The translations under genes and the position numbers were made by a program. Shown piece by piece: positions 26,101-36,685 of a DNA stretch of 64,000 bases (position 1 is the stretch's first letter; each line of letters begins with the position of its first letter). Location of the stretch: NCBI GenBank assembly GCA_963691705.1, contig OY829539.1, positions 59,494,327 to 59,558,326 on the forward strand, given 5' to 3'. The notes below the pieces were generated by a model. It saw nothing but the letters and a program-made list of their open reading frames with translations. It was not told the DNA's origin and did not search any database. This DNA is from Viola odorata (taxonomy: Eukaryota; Streptophyta; Magnoliopsida; Malpighiales; Violaceae).

Positions 26101-29100
26101 GAGTACCCACTGTTTTGGCTCTACTAGTGACCTTCCAGAATTGTGTTAGTCAATAGTGGAGCAAAAAAGTAAACAAAATAATTAAAGACTTCAGTCATAA
26201 GTAGATAACTAAATTATTGGTCCCAACAGTGATCATCTCTCATCAGCCATCATAGTGTTTGTTCTTGATTTAGATTTCAATAAGCAGCAAGGAATAGTGG
26301 AGATTCTCATCCAAGTTAGGTATCTATTGTTCTTACTGAAAAGCAAGTTTGAATTACCTTTGTCAAGCATTTGGCAAAGTACATAGGATGAATCCAGGTA
26401 GCAGTATCTGGCATCCCCCAATCAACTGGAACATCAGACACTTCAGAGTCCATAACCTATTGAAGTTTGTGAAGCTTGAGTATGCAAAACAAGCAAAACA
26501 GAACGAGACAAATTCCCTCCAGAAGTGAAGAAACTGTTTACTTACCTCAAAAAAGTCATCATCAAACGGAATGTCATCAATATTGCCAATATTGAAAACT
26601 TTATGCTCACTGGCTATCCTTTTATTCTCATACAATGGGATATCCATTCCAATGCAAGCATTCTGAAGGCAAAATGTGATAAATATGATTCAAACTCAAA
26701 CAGATTGAGCCACAAAAAGAAAGAAATTAAGGCAAAAAAAGACCCTCGATTTCACTGAGATTGCATATTGCAGTCGATCTGGGATACCCCAATTGGTCAC
26801 CTCCCCACCTCAACATTGTAGGGTGAGGAGTAGAAGTAGTTGTGGTAATGGGTTCAAATCATCTATCCACCCAACTTAAAGGGGAGTTTTAGTTTTAGGG
26901 GGTAACGGTATTTTCTTAGAATCACCAGTGACAAACGGTCAGGCTATCAACAAAATAAAAGATCACAATAAGCAGTCTCTACTCGAATCACATATTCTTG
27001 TAGTTGCATTCCAGTTACACGTTGAGTCTACTATTAATCAACTGTCAACTAACGAATGGCCTTGAGTTATATTTTGTAGATAGTATGCCTACTAAATGAC
27101 AGCATAGAAAATCATCCATTTTGGTATCTTATTGAATGGTATATTGATCATTCATTGATAAAAAATCTTGATTTTTTTGGAAGCACAACTTCCCAATAAG
27201 AAGGGTTTTAATTTTTCCAAGAACGATTCGAGGACCTACTGGTTCTACTAGCTGTGGCGGATTTTTTCAAACTTACAAAGAGAGTTTCCATGTTATAACT
27301 AAAAGGACAAGCTTTCAAAGGATATTGTTTTTTACAAATTGAAGACCTTTTAAAAGTTTCGCAGGTTTGGTTTCAGGAATGACAATTCTACTGGCAGAGA
27401 AGTTTATCATTTAACTTCAGGTAACTGATTCCTGTTTACTGGCATCAACTAACCAGGTGCAAAATGATCCAAATCATATATGCTCCTGTCTTATGGGTTC
27501 CTTAAATTTATACTAGTAAATGCAACAAAATTTATACTTGGGAAACAACTCAATCTCCCCCCTATATTGTATCGGTTGTCTCACATTAGTCCATAAGTTG
27601 TCATTGGATCTTTTACAACAAAAAGTATAACCAGTGTAATTAGTTACTTTTTCCATGGTCTAATCTTTCATATCTGAAAGTATAAGGAAAGAGAGAAAAA
27701 GAGAGTTTACATCTCACTTACGAAAAAAATACCCCCATCCTTGAATTAGTCATGTGCATGGCATAGGATGGCATGTGCATTTGTTGGCAGTTCTAAGATT
27801 CATAGGAGGCAAGGAATTTAAAAGATGGAATCTAAAATTTATGGACCTACTGGAGGACAACTAAAATATGAGGACTTATTGCAACTCAGTTTTCATCTGA
27901 CCATATAAGGATGCCTAGCACATGGGTGTTAATGTTAATGCATAGCCATTGCTTGAAATACTGGCCTCAAGTGTAATTCTGTGCTCAAAAGGCACAGATT
28001 TTGGCTCTATAGATATATGGTCAACCAGAATGGAACTTTTCAGTCCATTGGATCCATTTTTATGGCAAATAATTTTTTTGAGGAGACATTACTACCAAGT
28101 TAAAAGGAAGTTATCCTAATGATGCAGGCTTTAGTAACTCATAATATCCTAAGTTTGGTTTCAGTCCAGGATAAATTTTAATAATAAGTACATACTCACC
28201 ACAGGATTACTGGCTCCGTAATCTTGTAAGATGTTTTTATCATCCAAAATATCAAAAAATATATCTGCAAATAAATAAACAAAAAAAATTATGCGGTCAG
28301 ATCAACAGTGAAGCTAATATCAATACAAATCTTAGCCATGCACTTCATAACTAGAACGTACCTCCATAATCATCAATAACATACTGGTATTCTGCCCATG
28401 TAATTTGTTCATGTGGTTCACTGTGTACAGTCCCAGGAAAGACCAGCAAAGCGCTGCTGTTAGCCTAAGACAATGAAAGAAAAGACTATACTTTCTTCAA
28501 AAGTAGAAAAAATTCATTGCATAAGTTAACAAGTATAGAGATAACATGTGCATTTGAATTCTAGCATCTCATGATATTCCAAGCACTCACCTCAAGAGTT
28601 GTCCTTGCTATTTCAGCAGGGGTGAGCTTTGTTTCTCGGATCCTTTCAGTAACTTTTACTTCTTCAAGAGGATGATAGCCTTGATGGCTTCTATAATTAG
28701 ATGAATCGGGAACAGAACCAGAGTAATCAGCAGCAACTGAGACTTTTGTAGGGCAAATATCATGCCCCACAGCTGACCAGTGGAAGGGCGCAGATCCAAA
28801 AAATGTACGTCTGTATCTGAACATGACATTGAACAGCATGTTATCACCAAAATGTGACAGAAAACAAGTTGCTAATTTCAAAGTTTAAAGGAAAGGAAGA
28901 CTTTTGTGGCAACTGGCGTTTTTTAATTTAGAAGACATAAAAGTATACACGGCCAGGGAAAAAAATCTCAAGGGATGTTTCTAACTATAAAAAACATTCC
29001 CACACAAAGCGCTAGTGAGAATATATGGAAGATCCGGGTCAGTTTCCTTCAAATTGAGTGTGATTTCCTATGTTCATATCAGCTAAAAATGAACACAACT

Positions 29101-30026
29101 GAAAATACCTTATCCTGGAAAGATCATAGGCTCTTTGACCTTCAATAGGAGACTTAATCCAGCTGTTCGTGACCCCATATGATGTTGAGCATGAAAACCC
29201 ATCTGCATGGCATAATTGGCAATGGGGAGGACCTGAAAACAGGACAAGAGAAATGTTATTGTAATCGGGTTTGAATCAAGACTATAAAGGTCGACAAGGA
29301 GCAGAACTAGATGAGAAAACAAAAAGACGCCCTGGTTTTCTCCATTCCTCTGATAGTATCCCCCCTTTCCCATGTATCAAAAAAAACAAAATTACATTAC
29401 AGTAAAGCATTAACACATAAAACTGCAAGCAAAAAGTCAAGTCAAAACTCAAATCCAGCAATGAAGCGCAAAGAAACAAATCAATTGAACAAGTAGGAGT
29501 TAACTGCTTTGCACACAGGCCTTTCATCAATTAAGCTCCAAAGTACCAAAAATGGGATTGGCATTTGCATTTATATCAACAAGTCTTGCAATATAACAGG
29601 AAAAAATTACTTCAAATCAGGGCTTGAACCCAAAAATGAAATTTATATACAACGCTAATTTTCAATCATCTATCAGAGAAAAATTGGAAATACATAAATT
29701 AGAAACCCATAAACAAAAAAAAAATGAACCTCAGTGGGTTCTAATGTCCATAAAACAGATGAATGCCAATACAGAGCTGATCAAAGTTGAAAAAATTAAC
29801 CTTTATGAAAGTATCAAGCAAAAATGATAAAAGGGTATCTTTTATGGTGAGAAAACACAAATGGGTATGGCATAAAAGCTCCGAAAGCAACTTCTACGAG
29901 TTCAATTACATAAAGCAGTCAATGATATTTGCATGCAAAGTAAAATCTGGGGGGAATAAAAGCTGAGTTCTTTTGGGTGCAACGATGATTACCAAGCGAG
30001 AGTGAAGAAGTAGCTGCGATCACCAT
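23123..30026 (-). CDS. At3g49140/At3g59300-family protein
   Basis: Twelve exons on the minus strand: 30026-29993, 29232-29109, 28816-28591, 28464-28362, 28264-28200, 26662-26546, 26456-26358, 25911-25758, 25255-25146, 24954-24805, 24026-23931, 23224-23123. All junctions are GT-AG and in phase, 459 residues. Recognisable stretches are HWSAVGHDICPTKVSVAADY, LTPAEIARTTLEANSSALLV and VHSEPHEQITWAEYQYVIDD, with a basic C-terminus (PRSRRKKFRS). These match the conserved plant family of Arabidopsis At3g49140, At3g59300 and At5g24060 as I remember it. Some annotations call it PPR, but I see no PPR repeats. Similarity to the FMN-binding split-barrel/DUF2470 group (heme-utilisation, PNPOx-like) is my inference and untested. 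The first exon is only 34 bases, and the N-terminus (MVIAATSSLSLG) could start a plastid transit peptide. Intron 5 is the longest, 1537 bp. Confidence 0.85.
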
Positions 30027-31098
30027 GAGAGGGAGGAGAGCAGAGAGAGAGATCAGCTCAGATGCGACGAGAAATATAAAAAGTAACTAACGACGGTGTC
30101 GCTGCGTGCCTGTTGCGGCTTAAGTGCGTTCTGGTCTACCAAAATCAGTGTCAGACTCAGAAGTTTGTTTTTCTTTTGTTTTGAAGTGGGCCTTCTTCTT
30201 TTTTCTTGACTCCTAGCTCTGTCGACGGTAAGTCCGTAACCACTAATATCTTCTATTTTTCTCCTAATTTTCCAAAATAAAGGATAGAATTAATTAGAAA
30301 GCTTGGTCTAATTTTATATTTTTATTACCTTGGTTTTAACATTTGTTTAACAAAAAGACGTTTCTTTCAACTATCCGAGTATGAAACCATGTCATTAAAG
30401 TAATGTGGAATTCTAACTAAAAGAACGAACTTTTCAATACAATTTGTTTCGTTTTTCTAATTCAAACTTAAAATTTAAATTAAAAATAAATGAATCATTC
30501 ACTGCTTAATCTACAAAATATGCGTAGATTATCGTTAACTATTATTGTCGGTGTGAATTTTTTTTTGAGTAAAGAACCATAAAAATTGATAATGTAGTAA
30601 AGTAAAGTAATGCCAAAAATAAAAATATATATATAAATAAATAAAAAGAGTTTTAGCTTCAATTTCTTGAACTTCGATTCTAAAGGGAAAGGAATATGCT
30701 ATTTCATTTCCTGAAATAACAGGAATATACTATGTGAAATTTACAAAAATATATACATATTATGATATTAAAAAGAAGATGAATTTTATGGGTTGTAATG
30801 TAACCTGCAAATGATAATCGACCATAGGCATATTCGTTGAATCATCTCTCACCACCACAAGCCATTGATCTCTGACTGTTCATGATAATACCTAAACTAG
30901 ATTTTGAAAAAGAAAAAAACGTATGTGGATATTAGACTTCACTTGATTCATTTGGCTAGTTTCAACGTGCTTTATAAAACAACTTTAATTTAATATGAAG
31001 TCCTCCAACAATAAAAAAAATTATTCATCTTAATTTAAGTTTTGAGTTTGAATTAAGAGAATAGAAAAAAAATTATGTTTAAAAAGTGATTTAATATA
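30027..31098. other. intergenic, promoter side of At3g49140-type gene
   Basis: AT-rich DNA carrying the promoter and leader of the minus-strand gene starting at 30026. An AG-rich leader (GAGAGAGAG-like on the plus strand at 30030-30055) is visible. No other gene. Confidence 0.5.
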
Positions 31099-31484
31099 GG
31101 GGAAATAGTTTAAAGCACCCCTGTACTAAGTGCGAAAACCAGAAACTACCCCTGACCTTCAAAACATCCATTACACCTCCCCTGAGCTATTGTTTCTGAG
31201 CAAAAAGGCCCTTCAATGCATATTTTTACAATTTTAAAAAAGTTGTAAAAATACTAAAAAAAATGTAAAAATTCACAAAAATATGTAATTAACCTAAAAA
31301 TCAAGAAACATTGTAAAAAATTCTAAGAATTCACAAAAAAATGTAATTAATTATGGACAGAAGGGCCTTTTTGTCCGAAAACAATAGCTCAGGGGAGGTG
31401 TAATGGACGTTTTGAAGGTCAGGGGTGCTTTTTGGTCTTCGCGCTTAGTACAGGGGTGCTTTAAGCTATTTCCCCTTTAATATA
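31090..31484. mobile_element. MULE-type MITE with 9-bp TSD
   Basis: The body is 31099-31475 (377 bp). Both ends read GGGGAAATAG(T/C)TTAAAGCACCCC inward, followed by TGTACTAAG, and the inverted arms continue for roughly 130 bp (CTCAGGGGAGGTGTAATGGA and its complement are visible). The interior is AT-rich and non-coding. The nonamer TTTAATATA flanks it exactly at 31090-31098 and 31476-31484. A 9-bp duplication with long inverted arms is the signature of Mutator-like elements. Confidence 0.85.
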
Positions 31485-31544
31485 ATTTTGTGATCTCAAA
31501 CGTTTGTCCAAATATTATCGTGAGTCTTTATTTTAATTTTCATA

Positions 31545-31977
31545 CCAGTTTTTAGGGGTGTATATTTGACCAGCCCAATTCATTCACCCGACTTGACCCA
31601 ATCCGATCCGATAAAAGTTAAAAAAAAAACAAAACCCGCGGGTAGGCAAACACATAACTGACCCATATATTCGAGTTCGGATCAATGACGGGTCGTATGA
31701 CCCGCTATTTCTTACCCTAGTATAAATTCTTCTCTCTCAAAAAGAAAAAAACAACCTCTCTCTCTCACACACACTCGGCAGCAAGCATGAAAGAATAGAT
31801 TGTTGAGCTTGGGTTCTGAAATTGACCTGCCAATACGCAGTTAACCGTCTTGACCCATTCTAAACTATCAACCTGCAGTTATAGCTTAAAACTCGACCTG
31901 CTTAAATTATATCGAGTTGGTTGTGATTTTGAGCTAAACTCGATTCGAACCGATCCAAGTACACCCCTACTAGTTTT
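31545..31977. mobile_element. hAT-type non-autonomous element with 8-bp TSD
   Basis: The body is 31553-31969 (417 bp), starting TAGGGGTGTA and ending in its exact complement TACACCCCTA. Subterminal GACCCGC/CCGATCC-type words recur in both halves. CCAGTTTT (31545-31552) and CTAGTTTT (31970-31977) flank it, an 8-bp duplication with one mismatch. The TAGGGGTGTA terminus is typical of a widespread family of short plant hAT elements. No transposase is encoded. Confidence 0.8.
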
Positions 31978-33348
31978 ATCCACATTGTGGGAAAAAAAAT
32001 TTAACAGAAACAGTCTCTGTTAACTTAATGCCCTCTTTTATTCTAGTGTGCCCATACTTCTTTAAAAAGCATATAAAATTGGAAAAATGGAAAAAGAAAA
32101 AGTGTAAAAAAAATTAGTATCGGGCTCCATAAACAAATTAAGAATTGAAAATTGAAAAATGGGAAATTTTGTCACTCAAATAATACTATAATTTAGTAGT
32201 AATATTTAAAATAAAAAGCATTAAATAATTACTATACCCTCTAGTTTAGTTTGTTTGACGTGATAATAGTAATACAGTAAATTATCCTTGAAGAAGAGAA
32301 GGGCCAAATTAAAACTTAAAATACAATAAGAAAATCTGGTAAGGTTGAAATTGAGAAATTGGTGATATTTAAGGGATGAGAACGTTGTTTTCCTATATTC
32401 TTAAGGACCATATCTATATATATATAACAATTACTTCATGATTTTCCTGTTAGTACAGGTACTTGGTATGCCACAGTCTCTTCTCCTCTTCGCCTGTGCT
32501 CTTTAGGCTTAATCTTTTTCACACATTTCTCTAATAATGATCTGGGTATCCTTTGTTTTTCTTGAATTCATTCGATGCATGTGCCTGTTTTTAGATTGTA
32601 ATGTAATAAATGTCAAAATAGATTATGTTGTAGGGGTAAAAATTCGATTCTTTTTTATGCACCGCAACTGCTTGATGAATTGTCTCTTAGGTGTATATCT
32701 TTTCCATTTCCATTATAATTACCAGGGACTTCTTCATGTTCTTGATTTCTCTATTTTTCTGTCTCAGGATCTTGTTGAGTTTTTTAATGAAGACAACGCT
32801 TGTAGATGGGCCATAGGTGGTCTGCTTAGCATAAGATTATGGTTTGGAGGAGAAGTCAAGTACATGGTAAGAAAATACAGAAGGAGATTATGGCCAAAAC
32901 TATATTTTGGTAGGTGTTACTAATTGAGATGAATAGGTTTGGTGTTTCTGTGTCCAAAAGATGGCTTGCTGCAACTATTTATTGATTTAATTCATTGTGC
33001 TTGAAATGCATCGTGTTTTTCGTGTTCTGTTTGCTGTTCCAACTTGGCAATTGTTAACCATTTACAAGCTGCCAATCAATAAAAAGAAATGGGAATGATG
33101 GATGGGAAGCATGCTTTTGATCATTTTGTGTTGTTTTAGTTTTCTACTTCTATAATGGGTAAGTTGAACACTGGGACTTGATAGACTGACAATTTTTTCC
33201 TCAAACCAATATACTTAGATTGCTTGGACTTCTGAAACTTTGTGGATTCCTTGATCTAGTGTTTGCTACAGTCCGTTCCCACCGCAGCAAGATACTAAGT
33301 GAAATTAAAGCACAATCAGCCTTTCGTCATTGTTATCATAAGTTGTCC
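31978..33348. other. promoter and leader of PORR gene
   Basis: Contains a probable TATA box (32411-32424) and a long leader. A likely leader intron has its donor ATG|GTAAGAAAA at 32867 and an acceptor ACTTAG ending at 33218. Several small upstream ORFs (for example from ATG 32537) would be in the unspliced leader. No independent gene is supported. Confidence 0.5.
32411..32424 (+). promoter_or_regulatory. TATA box of PORR gene
   Basis: CTATATATATATAA lies about 925 bp upstream of the ATG, and the distance is explained if the leader is long and contains an intron. It is the strongest TATA-like motif between the hAT element and the coding region. Confidence 0.4.
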
Positions 33349-34620
33349 ATGGTTTTCCTGCCATTGTTAAGAAGGGACGGAAGCTCTTGGTTTCTGAGTG
33401 GATGCAGGAGAGGATTCAATTACCAGCAAAAGTTTAGTTTGGTGAATGTCAAGTTAAAATGGGTGAAAGACAAGGTGTTGGATGCTGCTGTTACTGGTCA
33501 ACGGGAGCTTAAAGCAGCCTCCATCCTTATTTCCGTCATTGCTTCCTCTCCCGGTTGCTGTCTTCCTATCTACCACCTGATTCGTCATCGTGGACAGCTT
33601 GGTCTACCCTACGATCTCAAGCTCTCCGCATTCATCAGGAGATATCCTTCAATTTTCTCCGAGTCTCACATTCTTGACAGTGGAGGTACGCGTGTTCCTT
33701 GCTTCTACTTGACTACTGAAGCACTAGATATTCACCGCGAAGAAGTGAAAATTCTGGAGCAGAATCAAATTGATCTCATTGAGAGGCTTTGCAAACTTCT
33801 CATGCTCACCGCAGAGAGGACCCTTCCTCTACAGACCATTGACCAGCTGAAATGGGACATGGGATTGCCTTATGATTACTGCAACTCCTTGATTCCACAC
33901 CACCCTGATCTATTCACATCGGTTCGCCTACCAGATGAACGTGTTGGTTTAAAACTCCAAATTTGGAACGATTCGCTTGCTGTATCGCAGTTGCAGAAGA
34001 GTGCTGCTCTCCATCAGATGGAAGAACACGTAAAAAATGGCTACCTAGCCTTTCCAGTTAGATTCACTAGGGGATATGGGCTGAAGAGGAAGTGCATGTC
34101 ATGGTTGGAAGAATGGCAAAAGCTTCCTTATACTTCTCCTTATGCTGATGCCTCCCATTTGGATCTACGCACAGATGTATCTGAGAAGAGGATTGTCGGA
34201 GTTTTTCATGAGCTTCTTCACCTCATGGTACAGAAGAAAACTGAGCGTAAGAATGTGAGCAATCTTCGTAAACCATTATCTCTTCCCCAAAAGTTTACGA
34301 AGGTGTTTGAGCGGCATCCTGGAATCTTTTACATCTCTATGAAATGCGATACTCAGACCGTTGTCCTTCGAGAGGCGTATGATTGCGGCCAACTCCTTGA
34401 CAAACATCCTCTGGCTTATGTCCGGGAAAAATATGCTAATCTGATGCGAACAGGGCTTTTGGATAGAAGTAGGGGCTTGTACAAGAGAACACGGGAGGAG
34501 TTAACTGGTGATATTCATGGTGATAAAACCGGTGATGTTAGAGCTGCTTATGAACAAGACTCGGACTGTAATTCGTTTTCGGAATATGAAACTGATGAAT
34601 CTATGAACGATCCTTTGTGA
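33349..34620 (+). CDS. PORR-domain organelle RNA-binding protein
   Basis: Uninterrupted 423-residue frame. The ATG at 33349 is the first ATG, although the open frame extends back to 33190. An N-terminus rich in Arg and aromatic residues (MVFLPLLRRDGSSWFLSGCR) fits a mitochondrial presequence. From about residue 36 to 360 it has the plant organelle RNA recognition (PORR/DUF860) fold, including KWVKDKVLDAAV, FIRRYPSIF, DLIERLCKLLM and FERHPGIFYIS. It ends in an acidic tail. Characterised PORR proteins (WTF1, WTF9, RPD1) bind group II introns or act in organelle RNA processing. The target of this one cannot be told from sequence. A coding region without introns, with an intron only in the leader, is common for the family. 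Confidence 0.9.
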   Translation: MVFLPLLRRDGSSWFLSGCRRGFNYQQKFSLVNVKLKWVKDKVLDAAVTGQRELKAASILISVIASSPGCCLPIYHLIRHRGQLGLPYDLKLSAFIRRYPSIFSESHILDSGGTRVPCFYLTTEALDIHREEVKILEQNQIDLIERLCKLLMLTAERTLPLQTIDQLKWDMGLPYDYCNSLIPHHPDLFTSVRLPDERVGLKLQIWNDSLAVSQLQKSAALHQMEEHVKNGYLAFPVRFTRGYGLKRKCMSWLEEWQKLPYTSPYADASHLDLRTDVSEKRIVGVFHELLHLMVQKKTERKNVSNLRKPLSLPQKFTKVFERHPGIFYISMKCDTQTVVLREAYDCGQLLDKHPLAYVREKYANLMRTGLLDRSRGLYKRTREELTGDIHGDKTGDVRAAYEQDSDCNSFSEYETDESMNDPL

Positions 34621-36685
34621 ATTTTTTCTGATGTTAACGTTTTACTATAAATTGAACATGGAATAAGGATGTCGTTTTAAGTTTAACATGGAAGAAGATT
34701 AACTTTCCTGGAAAAAGTTCAAGTCCTTAAAGCAGTGGAAATCGAGCCAGGCTCGAGTCTGAACTTGAAGACCGAACCTTGCTCAAAGCAGACCGGTCAG
34801 AAAAGCTCATCAGGCTAAACGGTTCTTATTATAATTATTGTACAACAGCAACACCAACAACTTGTTGCTGTGAAGCTGTGAAAGATGAAAATTTATTTGA
34901 CAGGAAAGAGAGAAAAAGAAGAGTAATTACATATAACCAAAGACAATGAATCAGTAAGAGATTCCATAAATAATACAGTAAGAATAGAATTAGTGATTCC
35001 CAGAAGCTTCACAAGCAGGAGCCATTACTCTAATAAAAGAAAACTAATTAAAAATACTGGTTTTAGAACAGGAAAATATCCACAATCACCGAGTTCTGCT
35101 CCAAATCAGAGTTATATACAGTTTCCATCAAATTCCCTGTAATCCAACATAACAATTGAGCATGCCTCATTTGCAGTAGTAATGATAATAAGGGAGTTGC
35201 TCGAATATCTCTACTGGGAACAGCATCAACTCATTTGGTTCCTGCAAGAAATTTCTTTCCCGGTCCTTGATAGGAAAACATCAACAACAACTACAACAAA
35301 CAGAACCCAATAATCATAAACAATAACCATTCTACTAGAAGCAAAAGCTATGAAGCTGGAAGGGTCCATGAATTCAGTATTGCAATGGGAAGATATCTAT
35401 TACGAGTCCCTAAGAGATTTGAATGGAGAACTCTATCGATTGTTACATCCTTGTTCCAGTATCTTTTAGCAGACTAGATATCACCTGTCAGTGATACCAG
35501 CCGATACACAAGAAAAGAAATCTCAATGACTGCACAATTTCCTCATATCCCAGACTCAAAACTGCTACTGATAATCATAATATCTTCAACCAACAAGCAA
35601 ACAAGAGCAAGCTATCTCGGCATAATGGACTGCGAAGTATGAACTCATAAGCTTCAGTAACTAGTATTGTACTCTAGGCACACAATAAGACTCAGGCTGC
35701 ACTATTCGTTCGTTGTAATTTAGTTGCAAAAAGATTGAACAAATGAAAAGTAATATGCATAATTAATTGTCGTTTTTTAGTGATATTTCTAATTCAATTT
35801 CCTTAGCTTTTATTCTTATTTATGAAAAAGAAAACGAATCTGAAGATAAATGCATATGGATTTTCAATTTAGTACCCTCTATACTTTATTTCTTACGGTA
35901 ATGATTAGTCGGAAGAAATCAAAGCTTTTTCTGACTCTTTTATCCCTTACATTATCCATTATTTATGAAAAATTACTACATTTATACAATTTGTATTAAA
36001 AGTAGAACGATAAACTCATTTTATACAATTTAAATCAATTTTTAATATACAATAGTATACTATATGTTTTACATAAACATATTAATTGTATGTAATGTTT
36101 ATCCTAATTTTTTATTTTACGTTACTTTAGGTAATAGCGTGGCATGATTAATACTGATATAAATAAATGCAAACGTATGCATCCTAAATGCAATCTTCTT
36201 CTTTTAAAAAAAAATCAATTTGCTTCCTTGCATATAAAAAAAAACAATGCTAAACAGAATGAACAGACCGCCCAAATGATGTGGAAGTATCAATTTTGTA
36301 AATACATTTACAAAACTTTCACTACCGTATCATTTGGGCTGTCTGTTTATACTGTTTATTATTTCTGTATAAAAAAATATTAAATAAGAATGTTATTTTT
36401 TTTGGTAATTTAAATATAAATCAAGCCACCAGGGATCGAACTCACGAACAGTGGGGATAAAAAAATGTTACTCTTAAAGAAATTTTAATAAAATAAAATA
36501 GACTATGAACTGGCTGACGTGGCCAGAAGACAAATTACCTACCTTCCATGTCCACTGTCCAGTCAACAGTACGCTAGGAATAAATTGACACTAGTAGGCG
36601 TTTTTTTGGTATTTTAGCGAGCACTGTGTCGTCACTTTTTCCTCCTATCCTTTCGCTTTGCAAAGCTTGCTCATCGGCTAGTACC
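34621..36685. other. intergenic region between PORR and PEP mutase genes
   Basis: The first kilobase (34.7-35.7 kb) is less AT-rich and could include a long 3' untranslated region or a non-coding transcript, but no conserved frame is seen on either strand. A SINE remnant lies at 36391-36490 (-). The ORF at 36144-36383 is low-complexity and not supported. Confidence 0.5.
36391..36490 (-). mobile_element. tRNA-derived SINE remnant
   Basis: On the minus strand, CGTGAGTTCGATCCCTGGTG is a good RNA polymerase III B-box context. It is preceded by an A-box-like region (TAAGAGTAACATTTTTTATC) and followed by an AT-rich tail ending in a T run. The cloverleaf is not preserved, so it is a SINE or tRNA relic rather than a tRNA gene. 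Confidence 0.5.

Noticed and set aside
32537..32923. 128-codon plus-strand ORF upstream of PORR
   Set aside because: Hydrophobic composition without family resemblance, and it contains a consensus donor. Better explained as leader sequence.
33220..33348. N-terminal extension of the PORR frame by 43 residues
   Set aside because: It begins with TTG, with no upstream ATG in frame, and follows a likely leader-intron acceptor. The first ATG is at 33349.
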